From positions 1,084,176 through 1,148,175 of the forward strand of contig OZ026833.1 in NCBI GenBank assembly GCA_964023205.1: a stretch of 64,000 nt of DNA, given 5' to 3'. Within the stretch, counting starts at the first letter, position 1. Each line of letters opens with the position of its first letter. The stretch comes from Lutraria lutraria. Lineage: Eukaryota; Mollusca; Bivalvia; Venerida; Mactridae. The notes under the pieces were generated by a model, which had not been told where the DNA came from, did no database searches, and saw only the letters and a list, made by a program, of their open reading frames with translations. This document shows, one piece after another, positions 22,627-35,800 of the stretch. The translations under genes were made by a program, and so were the position numbers.

Positions 22627-22640
22627 GGGGGGGGGGGGGG

Positions 22641-24063
22641 TCGAACTTAGTGTCATTATCAACTGCCTCAGCTGATCAAGAAGGGTTAAAGTTTAATCAT
22701 TCTCTTATGAAAATCTATGTTTATTTCATGTACTGTACAATGTCGTTTCTTTGTATTTTCATCCTTACTGTTATGAACATATAGACTACAAAATTTTCAT
22801 TTATTTTTAAGTGCTGGAAACTACAAATGTAGTTAATGCATTACAGGTTTATACTTTATACATACTACAGTATATTGCCTGTTTTGTCGTCAGACATGTT
22901 TATTGTGTAACAGAAGGTATATAACTATAAATACAGTTCAGTGTTTTGTTGTGCACTATTGTTTATTCCCTTATTGAGTTAATTTCTCAACCATAAGCAA
23001 CTTATAAAACGTCAGGTATGTACGAATATTGCTTCAACTGTGATTCTTCCATTTAATGTTTATGCGTTATCATGAGTTATATATATGTAGTTAATGTTTG
23101 TATGCTGATATTGTTTCCATACACAAATAACATATTTTTATGTTTCTGATATTAAAGATCAAGAGGCTGGTATAATTGATTTCAAATGTAATAAATTATT
23201 GTTATAAAATGAAGAGATGAATACAATTCTTGCTATGTTAGCGTGCACATGTACTTAAAGTTAGTATTATATGTAGTTTTAAAACGCGGTCTAAAAATAT
23301 TATTCCAGATCACATCTCTAGAGGATATAAAAGAGAGATTTTGTAGCGCTCTTCTGGTCTGGCTTCGAGGTTATAAAACATGAGATGATCTCCTAGCTCA
23401 AATCTCAACATTGATCTTTTAATGTTTCTAAGTTAATTATGACCAGATAATAGTGACATTATTGATACATTACGGTGACAGCATAATTATACTGAATATG
23501 TATTTAAACATTAATCAGTTCTATCCTTTCAACCGTAATGCTTTGAGGGAGGAAATGATACTTGAGATCGGAGACTGATCTCAAAACCTATTTCGTTGCA
23601 CGGCGGACAAATTTCAAGGCATTTAAGAGTTTCTTTATATGTCACTTATGAGGCTGGAGACATGGAATCGTTTGAATAAACAAACATGTTTTATATATTT
23701 TATATTTTATTCATAAAATAGCAATAAACAGATATATCTTTCAATATGAATACTACATCTATAAACATCGTTCTGAGAAACAATCACCAGAGTATACGTT
23801 CATGTAAGTACTGACATAAATCTAAACAAGTGAGTTTTTCATGCCTCATAAAGACAAAGTGAGTACAAAGTAATGCGGGGATTGAGGGTACAAAATTGTG
23901 CAAATCAAATGCATGTACGATTGTACAAGTTTATATGACTTAGCAAACACTTCATTCGTCAGTTCGTATCTGAGTCATATAAAGTGTTGTGTGCGAATGT
24001 CGCTGTTCAGTGAAGCAACAACATTAAATAAAATGTATTTTTTTGGGTATGATAAAGAAAGTC
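22641..24063. other. No recognisable gene
   Basis: AT-rich spacer. It contains candidate poly(A) signals for the minus-strand GM2A-like copy 2 (TTTATT on the plus strand near 23706). No other feature is seen. Confidence 0.5.
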
Positions 24064-27000
24064 TTATTTGAATGTGAAAGTTACATCCAAACAGGCAGCT
24101 TGCTTGCTCTGGTATGTAACATTACCAACAATGTGATAGTCGCCAGCAGGTATAACACTGACGTCAACATCGAACTCTGTCTGTGGAAATGTGTAAGCTT
24201 TCTGAAATACATAAACAACAACATAATCATGAGACCACCCGATGTTATAGCATCGCTTACGACTGTGACTATAACACATAACAAATTCATTCAAATTGAA
24301 TATGTACGCGCATGTGTGCTATGCTTGACAATGTTTTAAATGACTCAAGTCCAATGGTCTGACTCAACAGTAGAGAACGCGCCTATCTTACCAAACTTGT
24401 CAAGGTTTTGTGAATTGCATAATTATATAAGGATCAGAAAAAACAAAGTGACACCATGCCTTATACGAAGTTACCATGTAAGAACAAACATGTGCTTATC
24501 CAATAAATAGCGAATATGCCCATTTTCAGCAGTGTTATTAATTACAATGCTATGGACGTAGAGAACACGTTTGATCATTCCAAAGATGCCTTCATAATCG
24601 TCTCCAAGATAAAAGAGAATGTTCTGACTTGTTATAAAATTACATGTACTTTGAAATTAGTGCCTCGTTGTCACATAAAGTGTGGTACATTAATTCAAAA
24701 GCGGCTGATATAGGTGGTCAAGGCCAGCATTCACAGATATCAATGTATTTGATAACAATGATAACATAATCTGGTACAGGACGAACTAAACTCTTGTTTC
24801 CGTACATGACAGAATGACGGGGATTGTTAAACTTTTATGCTTGGCATAAGGGTTGTATTAACAGCAAGCCCTCCCACTACTGTATTCGGCAGTTTGTTTC
24901 TACTCACCATTTTCAGAGGACAGGTACAATCGATACCAATCCTAACAATAGGATCAGGACACTGGATTTGTTCCATCAGTTCACAGAGGTCGTCATAATG
25001 ACAGGAGCCGAAGTTGTCAATACATGGCAACTTAACATATCTTCCGAGTACCTTTTTAGCGATGTATAACTCGCCCTGAAATACAGATGAAGACTAACTT
25101 ATGTAAATTTTATTTATATCATTATCATCAACAATATACTTGACTTTACATACGAATGATAACAAACCAAGTTCAGCGATATAAATATGAACATATCTGT
25201 TATCGGAAGATAGCTGTAGTTATTGTACTGTCGGGTACTGGTGTACTTAGCACCCTCGGCAACGATTCTCACGAGCATACATCGACCTCTTCATCTAGCC
25301 TTCACAGTTTAAACCTTGTATTTGACACTTGACACTCGTTCAGTAAGAAGCTTATTGAACTAATTTATACTGAATTCAGTCTAAAGTGTTGATAAATAAA
25401 CTGAGCTTTAGATGAATCAAATAAGTTTTGTTCCAGGGCAGATGGGACTCAGTATAGAGGTTTCGCATTCTATAGGACTCGTTCTTGTTGCATGACATAG
25501 AGGTTGTGCATTGCATAGGACTCATTCTTGTTGCATGACATAGAGGTTGTGCATTACATAGGACCCAGTCTTGTTACATGACATAGAGGTTGTGCATTGC
25601 ATAGGACCCAGTCTTGTTACATGGCATAGATAGAGGTTGTGCATTCCATAGGACTCATTCTTGTTGCATGACATAGAGGTTGTGCATTCCATAGGACTCA
25701 TTCTTGTTGCATGACATAGAGGTGGTGCAGTCCATAGGACTCATTCTTGTTACATGACATAGAGGTTGTGCATTACATAGGACCCAGTCTTGTTACATAA
25801 CATAGAGGTTGTACATTGCATAGGACCCAGTCTTGTTACATGGCATAGATAGAGGTTGTGCATTCCATAGGACTCATTCTTGTTGCATGACATAGAGGTT
25901 GTGCATTCCATAGGACTCATTCCTGTTGCATGACATAGAGGTTGTGCATTCCATAGGACTCATTCTTGTTGCATGACATAGAGGTTGTGCATTCCATAGG
26001 ACTCATTCTTGTTGCATGACATAGAGGTTGTGCATTCCATAGGACTCATTCTTGTTGCATGACATAGAGGTTGTGCATTCCATAGGACTCATTCTTGTTG
26101 CATGACATAGAGGTGGTGCAGTCCATAGGACTCATTCTTGTTACATGACATAGAGGTTGTGCATTACATAGGACCCAGTCTTGTTACATAACATAGAGGT
26201 TGTACATTGCATAGGACCCAGTCTTGTTACATGGCATAAATAGAGGTTGTGCATTCCATAGGACTCATTTTTGTTGCATGACATAGAGGTGGTGCAGTCC
26301 ATAGGACTCATTCCTGTTGCATGACATAGAGGTTGTGCATTCCATAGGACTCATTCTTGTTGCATGACATAGAGGTTGTGCATTCCATAGGACTCATTCT
26401 TGTTGTATGACATAGAGGTGGTGCAGTCCATAGGACTCATTCTTGTTACATGACATAGAGGTTGTGCATTCCATAGGACTCATTCTTGTTGCATGACATA
26501 GGTTGGTGCAGTCCATAGGACTCATTCTTGTTACATGACATAGAGGTGGTGCAGTCCATAGGACTCATTCTTGTTACATGACATAGAGGTTGTGCATTCC
26601 ATAGGACTCATTCTTGTTGCATGACATAGAGGTTGTGCATTCCATAGGACTCATTCTTGTTGCATGACATAGAGGTTGTGCATTCCATAGGACTCATTCT
26701 TGTTGCATGACATAGAGGTGGTGCAGTCCATAGGACTCATTCTTGTTACATGACATAGAGGTTGTGCATTCCATAGGACTCATTCTTGTTGCATGACATA
26801 GAGGTTTTGCATTCCATAGGACTCATTCTTGTTGCATGACATAGAGGTGGTGCAGTCCATAGGACTCATTCTTGTTACATGACAAAGAGGTGGTGCAGTC
26901 CATAGGACTCATTCTTGTTACATGACATAGAGGTTGTGCATTCCATAGGACTCATTCTTGTTGCATGACATAGAGGTGGTGCAGTCCATAGGACTCATTC

Positions 27001-29808
27001 TTGTTACATGACATAGAGGTTGTGCATTCCATAGGACTCATTCTTGTTGCATGACATAGAGGTGGTGCAGTCCATAGGACTCATTCTTGTTACATGACAT
27101 AGAGGTTGTGCATTACATAGGACCCAGTCTTGTTACATAACATAGAGGTTGTACATTGCATAGGACCCAGTCTTGTTACATGGCATAGATAGAGGTTGTG
27201 CATTCCATAGGACTCATTCTTGTTGCATGACATAGAGGTTGTGCATTCCATAGGACTCATTCTTGTTGCATGACATAGAGGTGGTGCAGTCCATAGGACT
27301 CATTCTTGTTGCATGACATAGAGGTGGTACAGTCCATAGGACTCATTCTTGTTACAAGACATAGAGGTTGTGCATTCCATAGGACTCATTGTTGTTACAT
27401 GACATAGAGGTTGTGCAGTCCATAGGACTCATTCTTGTTGCATGACATAGAGGTGGTGCAGTCCATAGGACTCATTCTTGTTACATGACATAGAGGTTGT
27501 GCATTACATAGGACCCAGTCTTGTTACATAACATAGAGGTTGTACATTGCATAGGACCCAGTCTTGTTACATGGCATAGATAGAGGTTGTGCATTGCATA
27601 GGACCCAGTCTTGTTACATGACATAGAGGTTGTGCATTGCATAGGACCCAGTCTTGTTACATAACATAGAGGTTGTACATTGCATAGGACCCAGTCTTGT
27701 TACATGGCATAGATAGAGGTTGTGCATTGCATAGGACCCAGTCTTGTTACATAACATAGAGGTTGTACATTGCATAGGACCCAGTCTTGTTACATGGCAT
27801 AGATAGAGGTTGTGCATAGCATAGGACCCAGTCTTGTTACATGACATAGAGGTTGCACATTACATAGGACCCAGTCTTATTACATGGCATAGATAGAGGT
27901 TGTGCATTGCATAGGACCCAGTCTTGTTACATAACATAGAGGTTGTGCATTGCATAGGACCCAGTCTTGTTACATGGCATAGATAGAGGTTGTGTATTGC
28001 ATAGGACCCAGTCTTGTTACATGGCATAGATAGAGGTTGTGCATTGCATAGGACCCAGTCTTGTTACATGACATAGAGGTTGCACATTACATAGGACCCA
28101 GTCTTATTACATGGCGTAGATAGAGGTTGTGCATTGCATAGGACCCAGTCTTGTTACATAACATAGAGGTTGTGCATTGCATAGGACCCAGTCTTGTTAC
28201 ATGGCATAGATAGAGGTTGTGCATTGCATAGGACCCAGTCTTGTTACATGACATAGATAGAGGTTGTGCATTGCATAGGACCCAGTCTTGTTACATGGCA
28301 TAGATAGAGGTTGTGCATTGCATAGGACCCAGTCTTGTTACATAACATAGAGGTTGTGCATTGCATAGGACCCAGTCTTGTTACATGGCATAGATAGAGG
28401 TTGTGCATTGCATAGGACCCAGTCTTGTTACATGACATTGAGGTTGTGCATTGCATAGGACCCAGTCTTGTTACATGGCATAGATAGAGGTTGTGCATTG
28501 CATAGGACCCAGTCTTGTTACATGACATAGAGGTTGTGCATTGCATAGGACCCAGTCTTGTTACATGGCATAGATAGAGGTTGTGCATTGCATAGGACCC
28601 AGTCTTGTTACATGACATAGAGGTTGCACATTACATAGGACCCAGTCTTATTACATGACATAGAGGTTGCACATTACATAGGACCCAGTCTTGTTGCATA
28701 GCATAGAGGTTGTGCATTGTATATTGAAGACGCATAGACAATATTTGTTTCTGTTTTAACAACGGACGACATAGCGAACCAAACATACTTGCATGCATAA
28801 AATAAATTATACACCAATTGTAAGATATAATACGTACAGTAAAACCATAAAAATCGGAATTCTCGGAAAACGGACTTCATGCACGACACAGAGCAAAAAT
28901 CCCGGATGAAAAGAAACTCGTCGTATCGCACCGATAAATATAGATGGTAAAAATATAAAACACACGAGGATATATAGAAATAGTTATACTTACGACCATT
29001 GGAGAGCCAACATCACTGTTTATTCTAAAGTTTGCGGCAACATTGACTGGTCCTGGGAAGACAAGAGGGTCAGGTGTTACGCTCACGGACTGAATGTTAA
29101 TCAAAGAACTGGCACCACCACAATCCTTGTACGAGAATCCTGTCAGTTTGATTGGTTGAGTCTTGTATTTATGCTAAAATGAAAAATATTCATCGATTTT
29201 CAAGTATTTACACTATGTACCAGTGCGTAGTACAGAGTTGTAATTTATTTAGTTTTATTTTAATGAAAACAGAATCTGATAAGAAAAAGATTCCCAGATA
29301 TATCCACAAACAATAATCCCGCATTACTCAAAATAACATTCAACCATAGGCCCATCGAACCAATCCCCACTTAATACCAAAAAAACATGCAAAAGACTTT
29401 TGATACGCAACACATTATCCCCGAGAATTACAGCATTGAAGCCTTTCCGAAATGACCATGTATGCAATACCTCTGAATAAAGGCCAACACTGCATGAACG
29501 TGTTGTCCTTCCTTCACAAGTGTGTCAGTTACAACATCGACAAGAATATGACTACTAACAATATGAGTAATAACGGTGCCGCATGACATTACGACAATTC
29601 ATCAATTTTATTAATTGCTTACGTTTGGTGCTTTTTAATTATTTCGAGAAGTACTCACCCCTTCGGTGATAAAGTCAATTAATTGTTCCTTTGTTTCAAT
29701 GAAGTTAACTGCATTTATAATCTCATCTTCGATTTCATACTCTACAACATTTGGAAAAGCTGTAACAAAGCCAATTGCAACAGCAACTAATGCCCACAAA
29801 AGACGCAT
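24064..29808 (-). CDS. Ganglioside GM2 activator-like protein (ML domain), four exons, 211 aa
   Basis: Secreted or lysosomal lipid-binding protein like GM2A, which in vertebrates lifts GM2 ganglioside for beta-hexosaminidase A; the ligand here is unknown. Minus-strand exons, all phase 0, are 29808-29659, 29173-28994, 25075-24908 and 24201-24064. The ATG at 29808 gives the signal peptide MRLLWALVAVAIGFVTA. The mature part has FSYKDCGG, VTPDPLVFPGPVNVAANF (GM2A: LEPDPI-VPGNV), KLPCIDNFGSCHYDDLCEL (GM2A: IPCTDYIGSCTFEHFCDV), IDCTCPLK (GM2A: LPCHCPFK), PAGDYHIVGNVTY and ACLDVTF. It has eight cysteines after the signal peptide, as GM2A does. About 35 extra acidic residues follow the signal peptide, possibly a propeptide. 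The second intron (3.9 kb) is mostly minisatellite. Confidence 0.9.
25444..28722. repeat. 43-bp minisatellite, about 75 units, with a 43+47-bp higher-order unit at one end
   Basis: The basic unit is CATAGAGGTTGTGCATT(C/G)C, then ATAGGAC(TCATTC/CCAGTC)TTGTT(G/A)CATGA. The left two thirds use mainly the GGACTCATTCTTGTTGCATG and GGTGGTGCAGTCC variants. From about 27480 the GGACCCAGTCTTGTTACAT variant dominates and alternates between a 43-bp unit and a 47-bp unit with an extra ATAG (GGCATAGATAGAGG), forming a 90-bp dimer. Because 90 is divisible by three, long minus-strand frames of 30-residue repeats appear (27614-27847, 28244-28618); these are not genes. The array lies wholly inside intron 2 of the GM2A-like gene. 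Confidence 0.95.
28837..28885 (+). mobile_element. MITE family C end fragment, intronic
   Basis: GTACAGTAAAACCATAAAAA, then TCGGAATTCTCGGAAAACGG and ACTT, resembles the left end of the 35942-36073 element. No right end is found. Confidence 0.5.
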
Positions 29809-32800
29809 CTTGGAGAGTGTGATGGTTAGCTCGAACAACGTTGATACTACGATGAATCTTCCACAGCAAATGGAGTACCTTTACTAAATTGTGTATTATA
29901 TTGTCTTATGATACTGATATCTGTAAGATTATATGATAATTGATAACATTATCAGTACACATTGGTTGTTGTTATTATCATTATTATCGTATGATGATTT
30001 ATGTACAGTAAAACTCCACGTTTCAATCATATCAATAATACGACCACCTCCTACTAGTATAAGAACCTAGATTTAGGAGTGTGTTACAGTAACCCTTAAA
30101 TTCACCTTGATAGTTAGATTACCTGTATAATCACAAAGATGATGTTAACATCGAGGTTTTACACTGTATATAGTCATGTTTTAACAAGATGGAACATAGT
30201 AGGAAATGTTGTGCAGTGCAAGCCTATGTAAGTTTAGTTTCCATGAGTACTTTTAGTATTTTGATGTCCAAATTGCAAATAATTAATGTGATGAAGTACC
30301 CATATAAATTCATTAAAGGGAACATTACATACATTTTTCTCACGACCATTGTATTGGCTGGCTAAGAAAAAAAATATAATTGTCAACAAAGCCTAATCAC
30401 AAATTGCCAGAACATTATGATCTAAGTACACGTACAGTGTAATTTATGAACAAAGGCCACATATGAGAAAGAACAATGTGGCCTTTATTGATAGAGGACC
30501 TTTCATTCGGAGGTCATTTTGTTTTAATAATAATCAATAACGGTTTTTAACAAATGGTCTTTAATCACAGGATGATCTTTATTCTTTAATGTAGTTCATA
30601 TATGTACATGTTATTTATCGCTGAGTTGTCTGGATGTGTGACCTTGACCACAGATAATGTGATACAGTAATTACACATGTAAACACATGTAATCTTGTAT
30701 ACAAAATAACTGATAAAGTAATCTATGATATGACGAGTTCCCACATATATTCATGGTCTGTTATCGCCCAGGATATGGGGTGATGTGATTCGACCAATGG
30801 TCCCTTGTGAAGCCAACTTTATTTTTAGAAAGTGACGTACCGTTAGCTTAGATGTTCATTTTGTACATGAGGAATCAAGGAAAGGTCTTTAATAGATCAC
30901 CTAGAGTTTGATGTCTTTATAATTATATTTCGTATCAGTTCAAATTTGTTTATTTTCAGTTTTATATAAATCGGACCAGGAGTCTGATGCTATATGCTAC
31001 TGGACGATGGAGCTTCTCTGCTTTCTAATTACATGAAAGTACATAAGATTTTTATAAAAGCTTCAGCAGTGTGCTTTTAGAATTATGTATTAAGAATGTA
31101 GACAGAGGTTAGGCAAATTGAAAGCAAGTTTGATAATATTATTTATAAACATAATTGTACCTCTATAAAATTAAATGTTCAAATCAGGTACTATGTATGC
31201 ACACGAATGTAAGTTTTTATTTAGTTCAATAGTTTCCTGGGGTCATGCCATGTATGTTGTCAAGTTGATTAGTGGAAGCAGGAAACTGAAAGCCTTATTT
31301 CTAACAAAGCGCAACATTTAATGACTTGATTCGATCGATCTAATTCGTGAAGTATAGCCTGGCTTGTGGTTGATATGGAAGCCTTCAGCCCATGGGTACA
31401 CTAGAGTAATGAGTTACTTTGAAAATTTAACTCATAAAATTGACTAGGGATGGTGACGGGTGGATGAAAAGCATCAATCGAGTGGCGATTAACGCTGAAC
31501 GATATCTTACATCACAACCAACTAAAGGGAGATCATTCAAACAGATTTGTTTACAAATATTTTATTTCATGTTGATTATGTTCACGGATTTTAAAGCAAT
31601 ACATATAATAAAACATTGGAGAAAGCATAACAAATACAAAGCACTTATAAACAACATAATTATTAAGACTTTGTTGTTATAACAAGCCCACTGTTACACA
31701 CATGATTGCTCACGTTCTACTGGGAATTACGCCGATCACCAGTAATGACCGTCAGTCAGCTGATGTCTGGTCCTTTGAAACTGAAAATACTCATCGATTT
31801 TTTCTTCCAAAATAGTCCTCCTGGTTAAATGAAGGCTGATTGACTATGTAAAGGACACGTGTCTATTTCTCAATTAACAGTCTGTTGGGATATGTGAACG
31901 CGTGTTAAAAGATTGAAAAACTGCTGCTGATCTTGGTAGCATCTTGCATAAATGAAATCCTCAACTACATTATATATCAGACCCACTACTGCGAGTATAC
32001 AAGTGTCACACCATGAAAGCATTTACATTGCAACTGTACACAACTTGGTGAAGTCCTTTGCGTGAATATTTCAAACCTAGAATTGATGTGATGTGGTTTT
32101 GGAAGACATTTGAATTTGTCCAGAAATGCTGACCTTGTATCAAGTCTTAATAATAACAAATACGTTTTTAAATCCGATGAAATGAAGTATACTTCAAAAT
32201 CATGATATGACATTTGAATTGTTCAGTCAAAGAATTTGTGTCCCGTACGAAACGTTATGTGATTGACAATATGTCTTATACACTGAATATTCTAAATTGC
32301 CTAGTATTATTAGATTAGAAAGAACCTTTCATACAGGAATTTCTTAACTTAACTTTACCCAATCCATGGGGTACGAAAGTAAGAAAAAACAGTTGTTTGG
32401 ATTCGATTCCCCGTACATTGATGCAGGCAAATAATTGCTAACAGTTTCTTCATCGAATATCAACTATGAAACGATTACGAATGAAAAAAAGAACAGATTT
32501 TAAATCTGCCACCATCCTGGGATTTTAGTTGCTAGGAGCAACGATTTATATATAATATATAAGTCCTTGATAGGAGACAAATCTAAGTTATAATATGTTC
32601 TAGACTTAAATCTGCTGATTTATTGTTGGGATAAACTGAAAATAAGAAAAATAATTAAAGTACTTCCGACATGTAGACAACATTGTCTGCAGTGTTTGGT
32701 TGTTTCTGGTCACTGATGATTATATACGACATTTGTACAAGCCATTCATTTTAGATTTCTTTGCCTTTGGTTGATATCAGATTTGTTTTACATAAAACTA

Positions 32801-32811
32801 GATTAACGTTA
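29809..32811. other. Intergenic, no gene recognised; one MITE inside
   Basis: About 3 kb between the start of the GM2A-like gene and the end of the MIEAP gene. It contains a MITE at 30433-30595 and a fragment of the palindromic repeat near 30205-30275 (GCAGTGCAAG, TTTCCATGAGTACTTTTAGT). Open frames such as 31440-31682 and 31986-32213 have no recognisable domain or splice context. Confidence 0.5.
30433..30595 (+). mobile_element. MITE family A copy, right end truncated
   Basis: TACAGTGTAATTTATGAACA, then AAGGCCACATATGAGAAAG and the family core. The terminal GGTGGCC...TGACTGTA block is missing. Confidence 0.7.
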
Positions 32812-35800
32812 TCAGCATGCGTTCACACACCCTTTCACCAAGAGGTTACCGTTTTTACTGTCATAAAGAGCTGGCCAAACAAAATACTTGATCATTTTGG
32901 CGTTCGATTTGTCACATGACCACCAAAGTTTGTGTATTTCGTCATCAAAATATGCGTCGTTTGTACAGAGATACATCGGGGTCTGCTGGACGACCATCTG
33001 CCATGTTATAAGAGCACATCTATCGGTATATCGATTTATTGATTTGTGATTCAATATTCCCTCAAATTGGTCCCAGGAAGAATCCTGTCGTATAAGTTCC
33101 TTGCATTTCTAGAATCGAAAATAATCGCTTTTTATAATTATCTAATAACATAAGTGAAAGTTGTAAAAGGGACTACAAAACTTCAGTTGTAAAAGAAACT
33201 AAATAATATTATATGGTACTGTACATAGTTCATGAATACTGGCGCTAACCTCAGAGCTAAGTGAAATCCCAATGCTGAAATTTGGTGCCACATTGGGTTT
33301 GTGCATAATAATCTATCATTGTTGAATAACCAACAAGTCTTAGTAATATACGAGTAGCTTCTTAGAGCCTATTACAGTTCCTACACTCACGAATTGATTT
33401 GCTTGGCCACATCAGATTGTCAGTGACATATGAAATCCTATGCGTCCGTCGCCCCAAAAAACGCGACGCGCGACATTGCGACATGACTTCGAGACAATGC
33501 GATACGACGCGCGTCAATGCGATATGACATTCGTCACAATGTCGTGATGTCGTGTCGCATCATGTGCGTTGCGTTTGGGACGACGAACGACATTCCACAT
33601 TGCACTTGAAAAGATGATTTCAATAAAGCTAGAATAAAACATTAGTCGTGTGTATTGTAACTTTACCAAAACAATAATATAATAGACAAGTGGCCGAATT
33701 GAGCGCTAATGGCAACTAGAATTAACAAAGAAACAAGACCTGATAACTTACATTCACCAGCGGTTCTGAATCAATCCCCTCCACGTTCTGACGAAGTATT
33801 TCTCTCATTCCATGTACAAACTCCTCTGGTAAAATATTCTTTTCTTTAGCACAATTCAGATAGGAACTTTCGAGCTGGAAAGGAAATAATTTTGTTATAA
33901 GAACTGAACAAAAAAGACCAGTAATTGAATTGTGTTTTATCCTAATTTCCTGGTACAAAAGTATATTGTATCTTATCAATAATATTGTAGCATACATTAA
34001 GATTTTGTCTTTCAAATCAAAGTCCTCAAATGTCTCATACACTAGCTGCATTGAAGAATTTCTTGCACCGAACAAAACATAGCATCAACATACGGCCAAT
34101 GGACCATCTGTTTCTATATTTGTGAAATGGAGAAAAAATAAAAGTAAAGAAAAACTTATAATTCATACGCACATAAGCAATATGGAAAGGTACAAATGTA
34201 CTCGTAGGTATTCTGTGTGAGCCGACGAAGTTCCTATCCCTATCAATTCTAAAGTGCGGTGAAAATTATCTTATATTGTATTTCGTGTTGTACAAAATCC
34301 TTCGTCCTCAGTACTTATCTATCTATTCAAATACAGTGCAACCATTCCGAAGCAACACCATTTGGGAGTAGCAAAGTTATCTTATTGTTGAGAGGTTGTT
34401 GCTCTAGAGAGACTAATTAATACATGTAGTTAGATTGTACAGTTGGAAAAAATCATGCTGTGATTGATGTTGTTTCTCAAGAGAGAGCTACTATGGAGAG
34501 GTTGTACTGTAATGATACTCACAAGTTTGCATGGATCTTTCAGTAAGCCAGATAATCCATTTTCAATGTCTGTTAGAAGTTCAGTACATATCGAATATGT
34601 TATCTGGAATATAAGGAGTATAACCATGGAACATGAGAAACATTATCAGCAGAAATACAGTCAAATTTGTTTTGACAGGTGCCCGTGAATTCAGGCCAAA
34701 TTGTGACGTTGTGTCTGTCTTATGGTAACCTTATTACAAAAGTACAGGCAGATTTATTAAATAATCAAATGAATACAAATGATTGACTACGTAGGCTCAA
34801 ATATCGTATATCATTGTATCTATATTTGCTTTAAACACTGAAACGGGTGATATCAAAGTCTTTCAATAAAATCCAACACTTTATTTACAGCGTGTTATTC
34901 AAGATCTTCTTGTAGTTTTTAGAATTAGACATTTAACCTGTTATAAGAAGTCATTGATTCAGACAAAACTGAACATAATTATTTTATCTGTCAGAGTCTT
35001 GTATACAATCCATGTGCTTCTTTCATAAAACAGTACTAAGGAGACCTCTAATTGGTCGTTCGGATGTACCCTAATTGTTATCATCTTTTATCGTATAAGT
35101 ACGTGTTAGCGATCCGATCCAATTCAACCAAGTAGCCAATGTTCTAGCTCAGAGTGCTTATACGTACCATTAACATTTCACATAAGAATTGTGTGACCGC
35201 CTCTTCATCTTCAAAACCAGCATCTTCCAAAGCTTCTTTAGCATCCATCCATTCCTGAGATTCCAGATTGTTGTATAACATGGCAATGTTACTCGGCCGG
35301 CATTTCTCGTTGATATTTTCAACGAAGCGATTATCTGCCCTTTTCATTGGTTTAACGCTGTTAGTTAATCTGAAATAGAGGAACTCCTTATAGAGACTAC
35401 AGTGTAATCTCTCCAAAGAAACACTCTTTGTGTGTAGCAAAGTTATGTTGTTGTTGCGGGGTTGTTGCTCTAGAGAGGTTAAAATAACGGTGGGAAAAAT
35501 CATAGTGTTGTTGAATGGAGGTTGTTGCTCAAGAGAGGGCCGCTCTGGAGAGGTTGTACTGTACATTCCATAGTGTCATATAAAAGCCAAAACAATGGCA
35601 ACTTATAAAAAGTACAATAAATGCTTAGAGTTAGTCATGAATATATACTTGAAAATACTAAAGCATAGTGCAACTAATTCAAGCTTGCTTAAACAATTCC
35701 ATTGGATAACGGAAATGGTGTCAACGTGATTATTATGGTTGTGTCATAGTATAATGACGTTGTTATAATTACTAATTCATTGTTTGTTTGATGATCATAA

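Noticed and set aside
27614..28618. Long minus-strand open frames with a 30-residue repeat (MHNLYLCHVTRLGPMQCTTS...)
   Set aside because: They lie wholly in the minisatellite; the frame stays open only because the 43+47-bp dimer is 90 bp, a multiple of three. No start context, splice sites or domain.
25444..28722. CRISPR-like array of regular repeats
   Set aside because: Units abut directly with no unique spacers, and the context is an intron of a eukaryotic gene.
29808..29838. Earlier start (residues FELTITLSK before MRLLWAL) for the GM2A-like gene
   Set aside because: The upstream codon at 29838 is TTG, not ATG; the ATG at 29808 gives a clean signal peptide.
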